From: Juglans regia
Lineage: Eukaryota > Streptophyta > Magnoliopsida > Fagales > Juglandaceae
Length of the DNA: 64,000 bases
Assembly (NCBI RefSeq): GCF_001411555.2
Contig: NC_049905.1
Location: forward strand, 17,908,097-17,972,096
Reading direction: 5' to 3'
In this document: positions 22,481 through 35,142 of the stretch, one piece after another
How the letters are laid out: every line of letters starts with the position of its first letter
Numbering within the stretch: position 1 is the stretch's first letter
Program-made: the position numbers and the translations under genes
Notes under the pieces: model-generated
Database searches by the model: none
The model's input: the letters and a program-made list of their open reading frames with translations, nothing else
What the model was told of the DNA's origin: nothing

Positions 22481-22960
22481 ACTGATGAGTGCCAAAAAAC
22501 TTTTGATACCCTTAAAGAATCGCTTACCACTACCCCCATTATGCAACCCCTGCAGTGGGACCTTCCCTTTGAAATCATGACTGGTGCAAGTGATTATGCC
22601 TTAGGAGTTGTTTTGGGGCTGCGTGTGGATAATAGACATTTTCTGATTTATAATGCCAGCAGAACCTTGAATGATGCCCAGAAAAATTATACCACTACTG
22701 AAAAAGAATTGCTTGCAGTGGTTTTTGCATTTGATAAATTTTGGACTTACATTCTTGGTTCTCCTGTTACTATTTTCACTGACCACCCTGCTCTTAAGTA
22801 TTTGTTGGCTAACAAAGATGCAAAACCACACTTGATTCGATAGATTCTACTACTTCAAGAGTTCAACATCAACATTAAGGACAAGAAAGGAGTTGAAAAC
22901 GTGGTAACTGACCACATCTCTGGATTGTCAACATCCTCCTCTTCAAATGTCAGCCTTCCT
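22481..22960 (+). pseudogene. Gypsy RNase H
   Basis: The 22541-22843 frame has DLPFEIMTGASDYALGVVLG, TTTEKELLAVVFAFDKFWTY and FTDHPALKYLLANKDAKPHL. The first catalytic Asp (usual CDASDYA) reads TGASDYA. A TAG ends the frame before VVTDHISGLS, the counterpart of the DHLSRL linker. Confidence 0.85.
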
Positions 22961-24300
22961 CTTCACGATAGTTTCTCGGATGAGCAATTGTTTGTGATTA
23001 ATAGAGCTCCCCGGTATGCTGACATAGTCAACTATCTGGTGACTAAGTGAATGCCTTCTGAATGGTCCACCCAAGATAAGCGTCGATTTCTCTCTGAGGT
23101 ACGACACTTTTACTTTGAGAATCCATACCTTTTCAAATATTGTCCGGACTAATTGATTCGAAGATGCATTCCTGATGATAAGTTTTCTTCTGTGTTGAGA
23201 TTTTGTCATATGGGTGAATGTGGTGGTCATTTTTCAGCAAATAAAACAGTCGCTAAAATTTTACAAAGCGGTTTTTACTGGCCTTACATGTTTAAAGATG
23301 CTTATAATTTTTGTAAGGCTTATGAGCCTTGTCAAAAATTGGGATCCATTAATACAAGAGACATGATGCCTCTTCCCCTGTTCTTACCTTAGAAATTTTT
23401 TATTGTTGAGGAATAGATTTCATAAAACCTTTTCCAGTTTCGTTTGGAAACACATATATTTTATTAGCTGTGGATTATGTTTCAAAATGGGTGGAGGTCG
23501 TCGCTTGCAAAACAAATGACCATCGTGTTGTCCTAAAATTTTTGCAATCTTTGTTTAGTCTCTTTGGCATGCCCAAAGTTATCATTAGTGATGGGGGTTC
23601 TCATTTTTCCAACAAACAATTTTCTACACTCATGAAAAAATATGGTATCGCACACCAAGTTTCTACCCCTTATCACCCTCAAACAAATAGGTAAGCAGAA
23701 TTGGCAAATAGAGAGATCAAAATCATTTTAGAGAAAAATATCAATCCTAATAGGAAAGACTGATCAGTTAAGTTTCTTGATGCTTTATGGGCTTATAGGA
23801 CAGCTTTTAAAACAAATCTAGGGATGTCCCCTTGTCGATTAGTTTATGGTAAAACTTGTCATTTACCTATTGATATTCAGCATCGAGCTCTTTGGGCTAT
23901 AAAACATGTTAACATGTCACTTGATGAAACTTTAGGGTTGAGAAAATTGCAGGTCAATGAATTGGATGAAACTCGTCGGGATGCCTATGATAACGCTCAG
24001 CTAGCGAAGGAACACATGTAAATTCTACATGATCAGAAATTCATCCAAAGCATTTCACACTTGGCCAGGAAGTTCTTCTTTACAACTCTCGCTTATATAT
24101 TTTTCTTAGTAAATTGAAATCCCGATGTAGTGGGTCGTACATTGTAAATAATGTTCATCCTCACAAGACGGTAAACATTGTCAATCCGAAGAATGGCAAT
24201 AGCTTCACTATCAATGGACAACGTCCTAAAGCCGTTTCTGAAGGTCTTTGATCCACACGAAGACATCTTGTTTGTGCAAGATTCCAGGGAAGTGTTTTGA
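22961..24300 (+). pseudogene. Gypsy integrase
   Basis: 23153-23392 holds the HHCC part (GECGGHFSANKTVAKILQSG, CKAYEPCQKLG). 23470-23694 holds the core (DYVSKWVEVVACKTND, VIISDGGSHFSN, STPYHPQTNR). 23824-24021 continues with SPCRLVYGKTCHLPIDIQHR and ALWAIKHVN. The C-terminal part reads on to about 24300 with FLKVFDPHEDILFVQDS. Three or more stops separate the pieces. Confidence 0.88.
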
Positions 24301-25235
24301 TCTTTTTCTCCTTTACAGCTTTCTTTACTTGCATTTTATTTATTTTTATTTGGTGTTTTGCTTTGATTTTATATTTCATGTTATTTTTTTGTTTTGCTTG
24401 CTTATTTCTGTGCACTTTGTTTTATTTCGTTCGATTCATTGGAAACCATGTCTCTCACTAGTTGGGGGTAGTGTGGTCACAGATTAAAAAAAAAAATTGC
24501 ATTAATGTGATGTGCTGATACACATATGATTGACACACACTCCATTTCTAGTATTTTGTGAAAAATCTGAGCATCTTGGTGGAGTAGTTGAGCGGAATCA
24601 TTTTGTGAAGATTTATTTTCAAGCTTAAGCATAGAATGTGATTTTTTATGTATCATATTTTGTTGATGTGTAGCTTGAAACACTGGGATGCTATACTTAT
24701 TGAGATGAGACTTGATAAGATTTTTGTAGAACGAATGGTAAATTTTGAAAGATATTTTGCACATGCTTATACTTGTAGTGTTCCTTATTTACTGTTCATT
24801 AATTTAACACAAGAGAAGTAAACTGCAGGACTACTGAGCCATGCTTTCCAAAAAAAAAAAGATTTGAAAATAATAGAAAAAATGGGATAAAGGCGACTTA
24901 ATGAACTTTCCTAAGTAAAGGGCTATAAACAGTTACCCAAGATATTGGAGGTTGAGTGTTTAACCTTTAAAAACAGAGCTGACGTGAAAACTACTAGTCT
25001 CTTGGACTTTGAGGTAGTTAGAATCAACAATGATTAATCTTAAGGTTAAAAAATCATATGACAAATCATGGCTAGTAATGAGGAACACAACCAGTTTAGC
25101 TTCACACACACATTTGAGTTTTGAGACATTTGCCTCAATTCTATGTGAAAGATTATTGAGATAATCTTGGTGGGTATAGCTCCTGGAGGTTGAGTAGTAA
25201 CGTGTCACTTTTGTGAGAATTCAGAATTGTGTTTG
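24301..25235 (+). other. non-coding 3' part of the plus-strand Gypsy copy
   Basis: T-rich sequence encodes only chance hydrophobic frames (24248-24487). TTGGGGGTAGTG at 24459-24472 may be a polypurine-like remnant. No LTR follows it in recognisable form. Confidence 0.5.
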
Positions 25236-26930
25236 ATTCACAATGTTTATTCAACTTTTTTTTTCTCTCATTTCTCAAAATCTAATCAAACATCTTTTAC
25301 TCAAACTATTTTATTATTGTTCACAAATTTTTAAAATACTCCAAGTGTCTAAACATACCTAAACTTCATGCACCTTTTGATGAATATTAGGGTGCATCAA
25401 GACTTTTTACAGATTCCTTAAAGTTTATTCTTGAATTCTATGATTTGAGATTATATGAGATGAGATGAGTTGAAATTAAGGTTATAAGCTAAATAAAATA
25501 TTGTTAGAATATATTTTTTTAATATTATTTTTGTTTTGAAATTTAAAAATATTGAATTGTTTATTTTATTTTATGTGAAAATTTGATAAAGTTATAATGA
25601 TTAGATAGATAAGATGAATTGAAAGTAGTTGTGAAAATAAACGAGACCTTTTATTGAGTATTATATATCGTTTAGGAAATTAACACAAACAAATATAATA
25701 GTATAGAAAATTAACACAAACTAAAGTTAAAACAATAGAAATATATTATTTATAAGCTGGCATGGAGTAAGCTAATACATCATTATTTAATTTATAAGAA
25801 ATATTTACGAGTTTAAATCTTACAAATTATATTATATCATATTAATATTAATTAATGATATGAATGATGTGTTATCTACACAGACTTCTTAACAGAATGA
25901 CACGACAAAATATAATACCGCACATGTGATTATTTTCTTAGTATTTATCAATAGTTTTTTTAATTCCAACTAACAATCTCCAAATAAAATGTCTTTGTGC
26001 GAGGAGTATTTGTTGGGACATGATGACTACACTGTCAATACCATAGATGATAAAGTTGCTAGATATGATAGACAAATATTGAAAGATATGATTTAAATTT
26101 TAAAATTTTAAATAAGGATAAAAATATTCTTACAATTTATTTTATAATCAATCAATGTTGTGATAATATTCTTTTATTAAAAATATTACAAAATCATAAA
26201 GCATAACTGTATATAAAATTAAATCTCGATAATTTCTCAAATAATGTAGAAATAAAATTTTAAAAATACAACTTAATGTCTGTTTCAGATTTTTGACGAT
26301 AATATTTCATAGAATAATATTCATCTATTATTATTTTTGTAAATATGAAATATTTAGAAATTACTTTTTCATAGAAACTATCAAGTGATCTTTTAGAATG
26401 TCATCTTTCATTCTAATATCTAAGCTTTTCATTGCTCAATGAAATTTAGAGGATAAATCATGTCCATAATTTTTCATATAAATTATCAATTTTAAATGGT
26501 TTTTCTTGTATTTTCATTTTGGATTCTATATTAAGAAACTTAATATTGTAGAATAAAAAACTTTGGGCTCAATGTAATTAATAGTTTATTATTTCTTCTA
26601 ATCTTAATTTTAATTTAATTTTAGTTGCATAACACCAAATTGGCACTCGAAAACACAAATGATTTCTGATAGAAAAATGTTACAGTCACAAAAAGATTTT
26701 TTAAAAGTGAACTTACAAATTGATATAGTTTTATATTATAATATGTTAGACCTACTTTACAATAAAAATAATTTTACCATCTAATATATACATAAAGTGA
26801 CGTAAGTTTGTGAGTTTATATTTTTAAAATTTCTTATAGTCAAAGTATTTTTTTTTTATATCAAAAACATATTACAGGATTATAATATTTTAAAAAATAT
26901 ATTTTATAAAGAAAGTACAAGTGAGAAAAG
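25236..26930. other. AT-rich intergenic DNA with one MITE
   Basis: Apart from the Tourist-like MITE relic at 25437-25655 I see no gene, RNA or structured repeat here. Confidence 0.6.
25437..25655. mobile_element. Tourist-like MITE, diverged
   Basis: It contains GAGATGAGATGAGTTGA, AATAAAATATTGTTAGAATA, TTGAATTGTTTATT, TATGTGAAAATTTGATAAAG and ends near GAGACCTT. This is the minus-orientation order of the family at 17304-17524. The termini are eroded. Confidence 0.6.
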
Positions 26931-27724
26931 AACATAAGTTTTGTGGGGGGAGATGGATACATAGAGAGAGAGGGGTTTGGTGGGGGGAGAGGAGATGAAG
27001 AAGAAATGGGTATTGGTAGGTGAAGATGTGCTTGTTAATGGTCAGTGGTTGAAAGCTACCACACATTTTAAGCTAATAACGCCCTTTCCACCTCTCGCTT
27101 ACGTATTACGTCGGCATTTCCTTGCCGCCGTGTCATCAGCAATAATTCTGCATGCATGATTTCCTGATCTGAAATATGATCCAGCCCATGAAAATGAACA
27201 AAAAAAAAAAAAACCCGGGCTATATAGCAAGAATTCATGAAATAGTGCACTACTTTCGATCATTCTCTTGCATTCCCTTTCCAGTAGTTTCAAAACCCAG
27301 AATAGGGTACAACTTTCAACTTCTTGTTGTTGAGATGATCAGAAAGCATGCAACGACTAATATGGCATATATAAAAGCTGTGATGTGTACTGCATGCAGT
27401 CACATTCACCAGTTTCATAATTAATATTAAAAGAAAACTGTTTATTTATAGTCATGCTAAAATGATTATTTTCTGTCATTATATATTAATCATTTTCATT
27501 ACAAATAACTTATAAATATCCATTTGTGTTATAGCTAGAATATTATAGAGTTACATATTCATCTAATTGTAAAAGTGTATATAACTTGGTTTGTCCCTTT
27601 TCACGGCCTTAAGGTGCACGAATGCTGAACATGATACAGATATAAGAATAATTTGCATGGTGCATGCATGCATTAGTAGTACTTAAATAATTAGATCGAA
27701 AAAAATAAAAAAGACCTCGCCTGC
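26931..27724. other. intergenic DNA, repeat copy B inside
   Basis: A GGGGGGAGA-rich start (26945-26995) and a short frame at 26977-27159 show no known domain. 27485-27635 is the partner of the repeat at 1150-1295. Confidence 0.45.
27485..27635 (+). repeat. dispersed repeat, copy B
   Basis: It matches 1150-1295 in the same orientation, about 85% by eye. Confidence 0.6.
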
Positions 27725-27862
27725 CACTACAAGAAAACTACTAATTTATAACCAGTTAATTCCAACTAAATGACTATTTACAGTTAAAATGATTATGTTT
27801 TAATCACAAATAGTCTTTTCGTAACAAACAAATGATCACAAATACTCGTTTTTCTTATAGTG
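27725..27862. mobile_element. CACTA (En/Spm-type) MITE, 138 bp, with 3-bp target duplication
   Basis: It starts CACTACAAGAAAA and ends TTTTTCTTATAGTG, imperfect inverted repeats of the CACTA class. TGC flanks both sides (27722-27724 and 27863-27865), the 3-bp duplication expected for the superfamily. There is no coding capacity. Confidence 0.88.
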
Positions 27863-29470
27863 TGCGTGCACAAATTGGTGTGAGGTCTTTAGGAGAAGGT
27901 GGTGAACTCTCTCCCATCCCTGCACCCCTTAATATAGGTATATAGCCCATCCGAGCCACCTTGAATATAACTCAATCGGGACAGATCACAGTGTGGTGGC
28001 TCGTGTAATTATGGGGAATTCTTTGATCTCTTCCACGCCCATTAACCCACACCTTGTGGGGGTGGTTTTGGCCACTCTAAAGATGCATGCATGAGCCACC
28101 ACTAGAAAGCCACATTGGACCTAACACTTTTAGGTGGTTTGAATAAGCTACTCTCGATGGATGGGAGCTAGCTGTGACGGGGGGGTTTAACGTTCAAGCC
28201 TCTCTTCTACTCTAAGCCCATTCACTCATGGGATGTTTGGATTTAAAAATACTCTCATTTTATCTCATCTTATCTCATCTAAATTATATTTAGATGGTGA
28301 GCTGATCTCAAATCTTCTGTGAATACTAGAGAAAAAATAATAAAAATATAATAATAGAATATTGAATAGTAATGAAAAGTAAGTAAAAAATAATTATAAA
28401 ATAATAAATAGAAGTAGAGTATTATCACTATCTAAACTAACACTTAATCATTACAACTTTTTTAAATTCTAAAATAAAAAATTATATTTTAATAATTTTT
28501 TATTTAACTTTTAATTTAAACTTCATTCCATCTCAACTTAACTCCTTATCCAAATCTCAGAATGTACAAAAAGCATCTAGCTAATCTGATCCTTTCGCCA
28601 AAAGAATTTCAGTTATAATATTTCAATAGTTGACAGGCTGACTAGAAAATATGATTTTTTTTTTTATAGTATTCACCTTATATTTTTTTTTATAGTTGTC
28701 ACGGGTCAACTCTAATTTTTAAAAATAGAAAATATTTTTATAATAAAAATGGTCTTTTAATCTAAAAAAAGAAAACTAAGAAAATAGATGTAATTGGCAG
28801 CGCCAAACCACCATTGAATGACCGACCGTGTTTTGACCACCATTTGATGACCAGAATATATATGGCCATCTAGCCTCCAAACTGTGGTCGAGATTGGGCC
28901 ATCCCATTGTCCACAAATTGGCCCACCCCAAGTCTATGGTGGGCCAGGGGTGGCAACTACCACGGATGGCCTCTTTATGTTTTTCCCTTCGTTTTTGTTT
29001 TTTTTTTTTTAAAGAAAAAAAAATCCAATTTAAGTTTTAATTTTTTATTTTTAAGGAATCTTAACCTATTTTAAAAAAAAATTAAAATCAACAGCTGACA
29101 ACTTGTGATTCATCCACATCTTTTAAGTTAATGTTAATGAATAGAGAAATTAATGAAGTATCCTAATTCTGATTTACTCAAAGTATAGGGATCTAATTAT
29201 ATAAAAGAATTTTGATGTCAACTAGGGTTATGTTTCATGTTTTGATTTTGATTTTGATTGTGTAATTGTTTAATTTTAGGTTGTATGTTTTGACTTTTTT
29301 ATCAAGGGGCCAAAAGTTTGATACTCTTCATCACCTTTGGATCGTCCCAAATTTTTCTAAAAAGAAAAATTTTAAAATTAATGGATAATAACGTTTTATC
29401 GTAGTGGATAAGAGTAGAATGAGTGTATAGTTTGAAGAATTTTACATTTTTAGATATATATATATATATA
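27863..29470. other. intergenic DNA, no gene seen
   Basis: Positions 28230-28560 are a diverged Tourist-like relic (TTTTATCTCATCTTATCTCA, then CTCATCCAAAT-like ends). 28800-28990 is rich in GGCCCACC/GGCCATC words typical of plant repeat DNA. Homopolymer A/T tracts are frequent. A (TA)n run is at 29455-29480. Confidence 0.5.
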
Positions 29471-29484
29471 TATATATAATTGGG

Positions 29485-29760
29485 TTAACCCCAAGGGGTT
29501 GGCCTGGGGTTGGCCTAGGTGGCGAAGGCCTTGATCCTAGGGTATCACTCCCTTCAATGTCCAAGGTTCAACATTTTATAGGTGCAAATAATTCTTTAAG
29601 GCTATACCTCCTGGTGAAAAGTCAGCGATTTAACCAATTTAGTATAAGAAAACTTTTGAGAGTACGGTGCACAGGATCAATATTTACTCTATAGGGATGG
29701 ATCCGAAGGATCATGCCTTGAAGAAGTTGCTCGACATAATATATAAGTGGGTTTTTCATT
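29485..29760 (+). mobile_element. tRNA-derived SINE relic
   Basis: It begins AAGGGGTTGGCCT...GGCGAAGGCCTTGATCC and has a B-box-like CCAAGGTTCAACATTTTA about 50 bp on. It resembles the better-preserved SINE at 60168-60408 in the box spacing and in the (A)GGGGTTGGC start. No clear 3' tail or target duplication is seen. Confidence 0.45.
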
Positions 29761-31065
29761 TTGTGGTGACATGGAAATCCCAAGATGGGCCACGTTTTAG
29801 AAGTGGGTTTGGTTGTGCCTAATCAATCAGGTAAGAAGTAGGCTGACCCAAGGAAAAATGATAATTTATTCTTAACCCAAGATAAAAGTGTCAGCCTTGC
29901 CATAACAGTGCAAGACTTGGCTAAAAAATAGGGCCCCCAAGTCTCATTGACCCAAATTACCCTACACATTTGATAGGAGTATATGAAATCTAGCAACGCT
30001 CTGGATGAGTGTAATGAGTTGGACCCAAAAACCAGAAATAAATTAAAGGTGTTTTTTCTTGTTTGAGGACACTTTCAGTTAAATTTGTCCTTTGCAAAAT
30101 GCACTTCCAGGAATTCAATTCCATAAATTACAAGAATACCACTTTTGAACAAACTCAAGCTTCTTGATCAACTTATGTCTTCTGCATACAAAATCTATGA
30201 TCAGAACTGTATCTTGAAGTCATGATTATGATCAAATTACTTAAGAGTACCTTCTCTCCTCATAATTTGGAATGTTTTTGTAAACATGATAACTGATTGG
30301 CTTTAGAAGCTTTAATAAAATATTAGAAATGATATTTACAGTTTTAAGATGTATAAATTTTACATATTCTTTTTTAAAAAAGTAGATAAATCTAATATTC
30401 ACATTAAAAAATTAATTTTTTAATAGTAGATTCCACTTTTACCCATCTTATCTCATCTCAACATCTAAACACCATTTAAATACAAGCATTTTTTATTTTC
30501 AAATTTTTAATTTTTTCATTTAATCGTTACATAATCATTAAAACTTTTCCAAACAAAATACAAAAAAATAATTCAACTTTTTCAGATTTCAAAATAAAAA
30601 TTATATTTTAACAATATTTTAACTTTATAATATTTTTATTCACATTTTTTCTCTTCTTTTCTAACATCCTATAAAACATTTTAACTCAAATCTTTTCATT
30701 GTTATTCACAAACTATCTCACTATTATTAATAAATTTCTCATCATATCTCATCTATGTAACTAAATTAGCATTAGCCATTTGAGATTGTTGCTTTGGTGC
30801 TGGGAAGAATTTCTGAATTTGTGACTTATAAAAGCACCATCTTTTTCCAATAAGTACTAAGGTTACATTTAGAAAAAGAAATAAAAAGTAATAATAAAAT
30901 ATTAAATAATAGTAAAATATAATAAAAATAGTTAAAAAATAATGATAAAATAAAAAAATAAATAATAAAAAAATATTCTCAGCCTAATCTCATTTTATTG
31001 ATGTGTGGCGTTGCTAGTGAAAGACATGCTTTTTAGAAATTTAAAAAAAAAAATGAAAAACAGAA
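29761..31065. other. AT-rich intergenic DNA
   Basis: No gene is seen. A Tourist-like relic (TTATCTCATCTCAACATCTAAAC) occupies about 30435-30770. Confidence 0.5.
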
Positions 31066-31073
31066 TGTTGAGA

Positions 31074-31106
<33 letters not shown>

Positions 31107-31146
31107 ACCTTAATCTGGCGCCTTAGACCAACTCGGCCATCTCAAC
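31066..31146 (-). tRNA. tRNA-Leu, anticodon AAG
   Basis: Read on the minus strand the gene starts GTTGAGATGGCCGAG and ends CCCACTCTCAAC plus discriminator A. The 7-bp acceptor stem pairs GTTGAGA with TCTCAAC. The anticodon arm is CCAGA-TTAAGGT-TCTGG, so the anticodon is AAG, reading CUU. The A box (TGGCCGAGTTGG), a long class II variable arm (TCCGAAAGGGCG) and the B box GGTTCAAATCC are intact. No intron and no encoded CCA. A T-rich run just downstream (about 31046-31060, minus-strand T stretch) would end RNA polymerase III transcription. Confidence 0.97.
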
Positions 31147-34100
31147 ATTTCTGATAAGTGTTGCGTGATATTTAATATTTAAATCATATCATACTTGTAA
31201 AATTACTCCCCATGCCTCTTCAAAGAATTCGCAAAGACGACCTCCCATTTTGACTGCTCCTACATTTAATTTTTTTTCTTTTACTTACTAATTAAAAAAA
31301 TAACTATTAGTTTATTAATATTTTTTATATTTTTAAATATAAATAAAAAAAATAGAAAGAACGCTCAACGGTCAGTACTGACGGCGCCCTAGCAATACTC
31401 TTTAACAAGTAAGTGTATTTTCATATCTACCATTAATGGTGACCACATAAGACGGTATTTTTCCCTTTTCATTTTCTTTATGTTTTTTTATTTAGGCCAA
31501 GGAAAATATCATTTTAATATTTTTAGTTTTATTGAATTTCAATTTTTTTCTTACTTTTAAACTAAAATGTTATGGTTATTTACTTTATATACATTAAATT
31601 TACTTTATAATAAAAGTAGTTTTACGATCTAACGTACCATATCAAATCAGATCAAATTTTTAGATTTTTTTTTTATAAGATCTATTTATGATTAAAACAT
31701 TTCTCATTTCATTAACAAATTAAACATTGTATATTCGTCTCATGAAACGAAAAAAATTCTTTTTACTCACACAAAATATTGATGATCATATCAATTTGAA
31801 GTTTTTTATTCCCTTTTTGAAGTGTAAAGACCATTTATCGAGTTAATTAAATTAATTATCGGAGTTTTACATTTGGATGTTGAACTGAGTTGAATTGAGT
31901 TGAGATGATAAAATATTGTTAGAATATTATTTTTTAATATTATTATTATTTTAGAATTTTAAAAAATTGAATTATTTATTATATTTTATGTTAAAATTTA
32001 AAAAAATTATAATAATGAGTTAAGATAAATTTGATAACCAAAGCTATCCTAAATCATTAAAGCATGCAACTTAATCCAACTAGTTTGGTCAGCTTTTTTA
32101 CTTTCTCACTGGTTCCTTAATTTTATTATTCTTTTAATTACATTTTTTTTTTTGGTTGCATAAAAGGCCTTTCAACTTTCAACTTTCTATTTTCTATTTT
32201 CAAAAGAACATTCGATTTTTATTTCCTGAAAGAAAGAATTTCGAGGACTTCTTCCCATGCAGCATTATGTTTATTATTGAGTTAATCTACATACAGTTCT
32301 TAAATGGAGATTGTTCAAGTAAGTCCATACAGTTATATTTAAAAAAAAAAATTTAATTATAATAATATTAGTTTTAAAATGATGTTTTTTCTCCTTTTAC
32401 CCTCATTCATTAATAGGACTGTACACGCAGTCCCCTACTTAGGACTATAAATAAAATTTTTAGAAAAATTTTATTTGTAATTTTCAAGTAGAGACTGCAT
32501 GTGCAGACACATTATTAAATGAGAGAAAACATCATTTTAGGAAGGATAATTTTATAATTTTAAAAAATTTTAAAATTAAAATAACCTTGACTTGCATTGC
32601 AGTCTCAAAATAGAGACTGTATCTAACATTTCTTAAATTTCTATTATTAAAATGCAGAAGGGAATGCATTTTGGTTACTGCTAATGAAGCACCAAAGAAA
32701 AAAAAAATAGAGGAATGGAATGCTGAGTAGAATCACTTCGAAAGATGTAAATAGTTCAGATCTTCATGCCCATAAAACGGAGAAAGAAAGTGTGTTAACA
32801 GCATGGCTTTACTTTGGACAGTGCACTTAAAAGTGGAATGCAAAAGAACATAAATGATAATTACAGTTGTGAGTTTGTAAACATGATATAATTATTTTAA
32901 AAAAATATATAAAAAAAAAATCACGACACTTGTACACTATACAATTGGACGTACCATTACTGGCAAAAGAAACGCCATTATTTTTTGAGAGAGGGAGGGG
33001 GAAGCTGGAAAAGTGCCAAGAGTCACAGAAAGTGGGCAGGCACTTCATAGATTTGTTTTTCAAGCAAAATCTTTGGTGCATGGAATATTTTGGGGCATAT
33101 TCCTTGCTGTAGTTATTTTTGGGTGAGTCTGACAAAGGTCTAAAGCAATAATGTCTGTGGAGTTGGGAGTTGGAGATCAACTTGAGTTCTGCATTTCCTC
33201 TCAAGCAAAGCTCCACTCAGCTAGCTCCATGCATTATACAGTAATCTAATTAAAAAATAGTAATAAACAAACATCTGCTTAAACAATTTTACAACTCGAT
33301 CTCTTAAAATTCTTATTCTGAATTACTTGAGAGAATACAAACAAGCAATTAAGGGAGACGTCCGACAAAATAAACAAGCTGCATAATGCTAGCACGTCCG
33401 ACAAAATATGGAAGAGCAATGGGGAAAGATTTCAAACTAAAAAGGAATTATAATACATTAGTATAATTAAAAAAAATAGTGATCATGGAACAGATGATAG
33501 AGCTCAATTATAGTGTTAAAAGTTAGTGAATCTAAATCTAATCAATCGAATTAAAGAAGACTAATTTGTTGCATAATTGAGAGGTGCACATTGTTCATGG
33601 TGACAAGTGGCTTCTTCCAAAGAGAAAAAGTTCATCCCTGAAATGGAAAAATGGATAAAAGAAGTAAAAAGCTATTAATTATATGGCATGCACAGAGCTG
33701 AGGATATATATATATATATATATAGCAATGAGAAGAAATTTAGGTCTAGTACTTGAATTTTTGACTTCTTTGAAGATCATATCATCAAGTTCAAGAACTT
33801 TGTAAGATGTTCCTATATTTTTATGAAAATAGTAGACACATGACCAAGATGATGTGACTTGCCTGCCATCCATGTCATGATACTTTGGATCATTTTAATA
33901 TGGATCCATATCATATTTGTGTATATATATGCATGCATGTATGTATGTGATGATTATCAGTTCTAGTTCCTATCACATAAACATGGTCTGAACTGAACTC
34001 TTCTCAAGAGCCAGGCTTATAAACTTGCAGAAAAGATAAAAACTCATGTTTCCCAGCCACATGTTGTCTGGGAGTAGCAGACACAATATCTCGGTATTCC

Positions 34101-34940
34101 AAATCATTGTTCAAGAGAATTTAGATCATATAACATACTCGTTCTGCAGAATCCAAACCCAACAATGAGCTTTTTGAATTAGTTTATTCCACCAGCAAGA
34201 ACTCAGATCAGATTCAAATCCCCCCAAAAGATAAGCATAATGATCTCCACTTCAGTTTAAAAAATTACCCATCCTAATATATTAAAATATTAAAAAAAAA
34301 AAGGACAGATGCGCGCATCGATGAACCATATAAGTCTATAATTGAGTGGCATTCCACCATTGGTATAAAAAATATTCTCTCCCAAAACAATCAGTTGCTT
34401 GGATCATCCATGCATATCAGGAAGCAAAGCTGTCCCATAGAATAACTCATGTGGAAAGTTTCATAGTCTGGTTTTGAGCTTATACTAAGATAGAATTTGA
34501 ACAATACTGCATAAAAAAATGAAGAAAGGTGCTTTGGTGCCACTAAAATTGGGTGGTGTAGCCACTAAAACAGGTTTCTTGCATGTTGGAAGCAATTTCA
34601 AGCATGACACTTTGCACTATAGTTGTGCAGGCATGCTTGCTTTACCATGTTGTCTTTCCATGGGTGAAGTATCCAAGTGTAAAAAGGAGAGTGAAAGGTA
34701 AAACAAGTGAAAATGGGCAACAGCTGTCAGCATGCCGAAAAGGTTGACTTATTGACACTCATTACATTGATTTTTGGTCTTTTGGTATTTTTCATTTTTC
34801 ATGGACCACCATGGCAGACAATGACTTATTGACACTCTCTCTCTCTCTCTCTTTCCCTCTCACAGAGACATTCATATATTTAGAGAATCCATAGTAGTGG
34901 TGTTGTCAACTTGTCACAACAAGAATGGAGTATAGTACAA
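31147..34940. other. intergenic DNA between tRNA-Leu and the PSK gene
   Basis: No protein gene is recognisable. 31872-32050 is a Tourist-like relic (TTGAGTTGAGATGATAAAAT, then AATGAGTTAAGATAAATTTG). 31240-31400 shares CTCAACGGTCAGTACTGACG-type sequence with the repeat at 44935-45130. A (TA)n run lies at 33707-33722 and a (CT)n tract at about 34838-34857. A 129-residue minus-strand frame at 33216-32827 has no known domain. Confidence 0.5.
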
Positions 34941-35039
34941 TATGACGATGGTGGGTTGGGTTGGGTTGGGTTGGGCCCACATTAAGGTGCCTTTGAGGAG
35001 AGCTTCATGTGAGTTGCAGAGCTTAGCTTTCTCGATCCG

Positions 35040-35142
35040 CATGTTTTATATCCAACATCAGCTCTCATTCTTACCTCCATCCAAACTCCCAACTGTCTAC
35101 TACCTTCTAGCTCTGCTGTATTACTCTCTCTCTCTCTCCGCC
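35040..35142 (+). promoter_or_regulatory. PSK gene proximal promoter/5' UTR
   Basis: TTTTATATCC at 35043-35052 is a plausible TATA element about 100 bp upstream of the start codon. It is followed by a TCTCTCTCTC tract (35124-35137), common in plant 5' leaders. Confidence 0.4.

Larger units (their letters stand above)
20340..25235 (+). mobile_element. second Gypsy (Athila/Tat-like) copy, plus strand, without gag or LTRs
   Basis: Protease, RT, RNase H and integrase are in Gypsy order on the plus strand and are similar to the minus-strand element at 8.8-17.2 kb. The gag gene and both LTRs are not recognisable, so this is a truncated old copy. It begins near 20340 and its non-coding 3' part runs to about 25235, past an integrase tail and a TTGGGGGTAGTG tract (24459-24472). 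Stops occur between most domains. Confidence 0.85.

Noticed and set aside
24248..24487. Hydrophobic plus-strand frame as a possible env-like protein
   Set aside because: It starts inside the integrase tail and is a T-rich chance frame without a signal peptide and transmembrane pattern typical of env.
32827..33216. 129-residue minus-strand frame
   Set aside because: No signal peptide, motif or family likeness; the end is an AT-rich run.
34519..34701. 60-residue plus-strand frame
   Set aside because: No domain, no splice context, no homology recognised; chance frame upstream of PSK.
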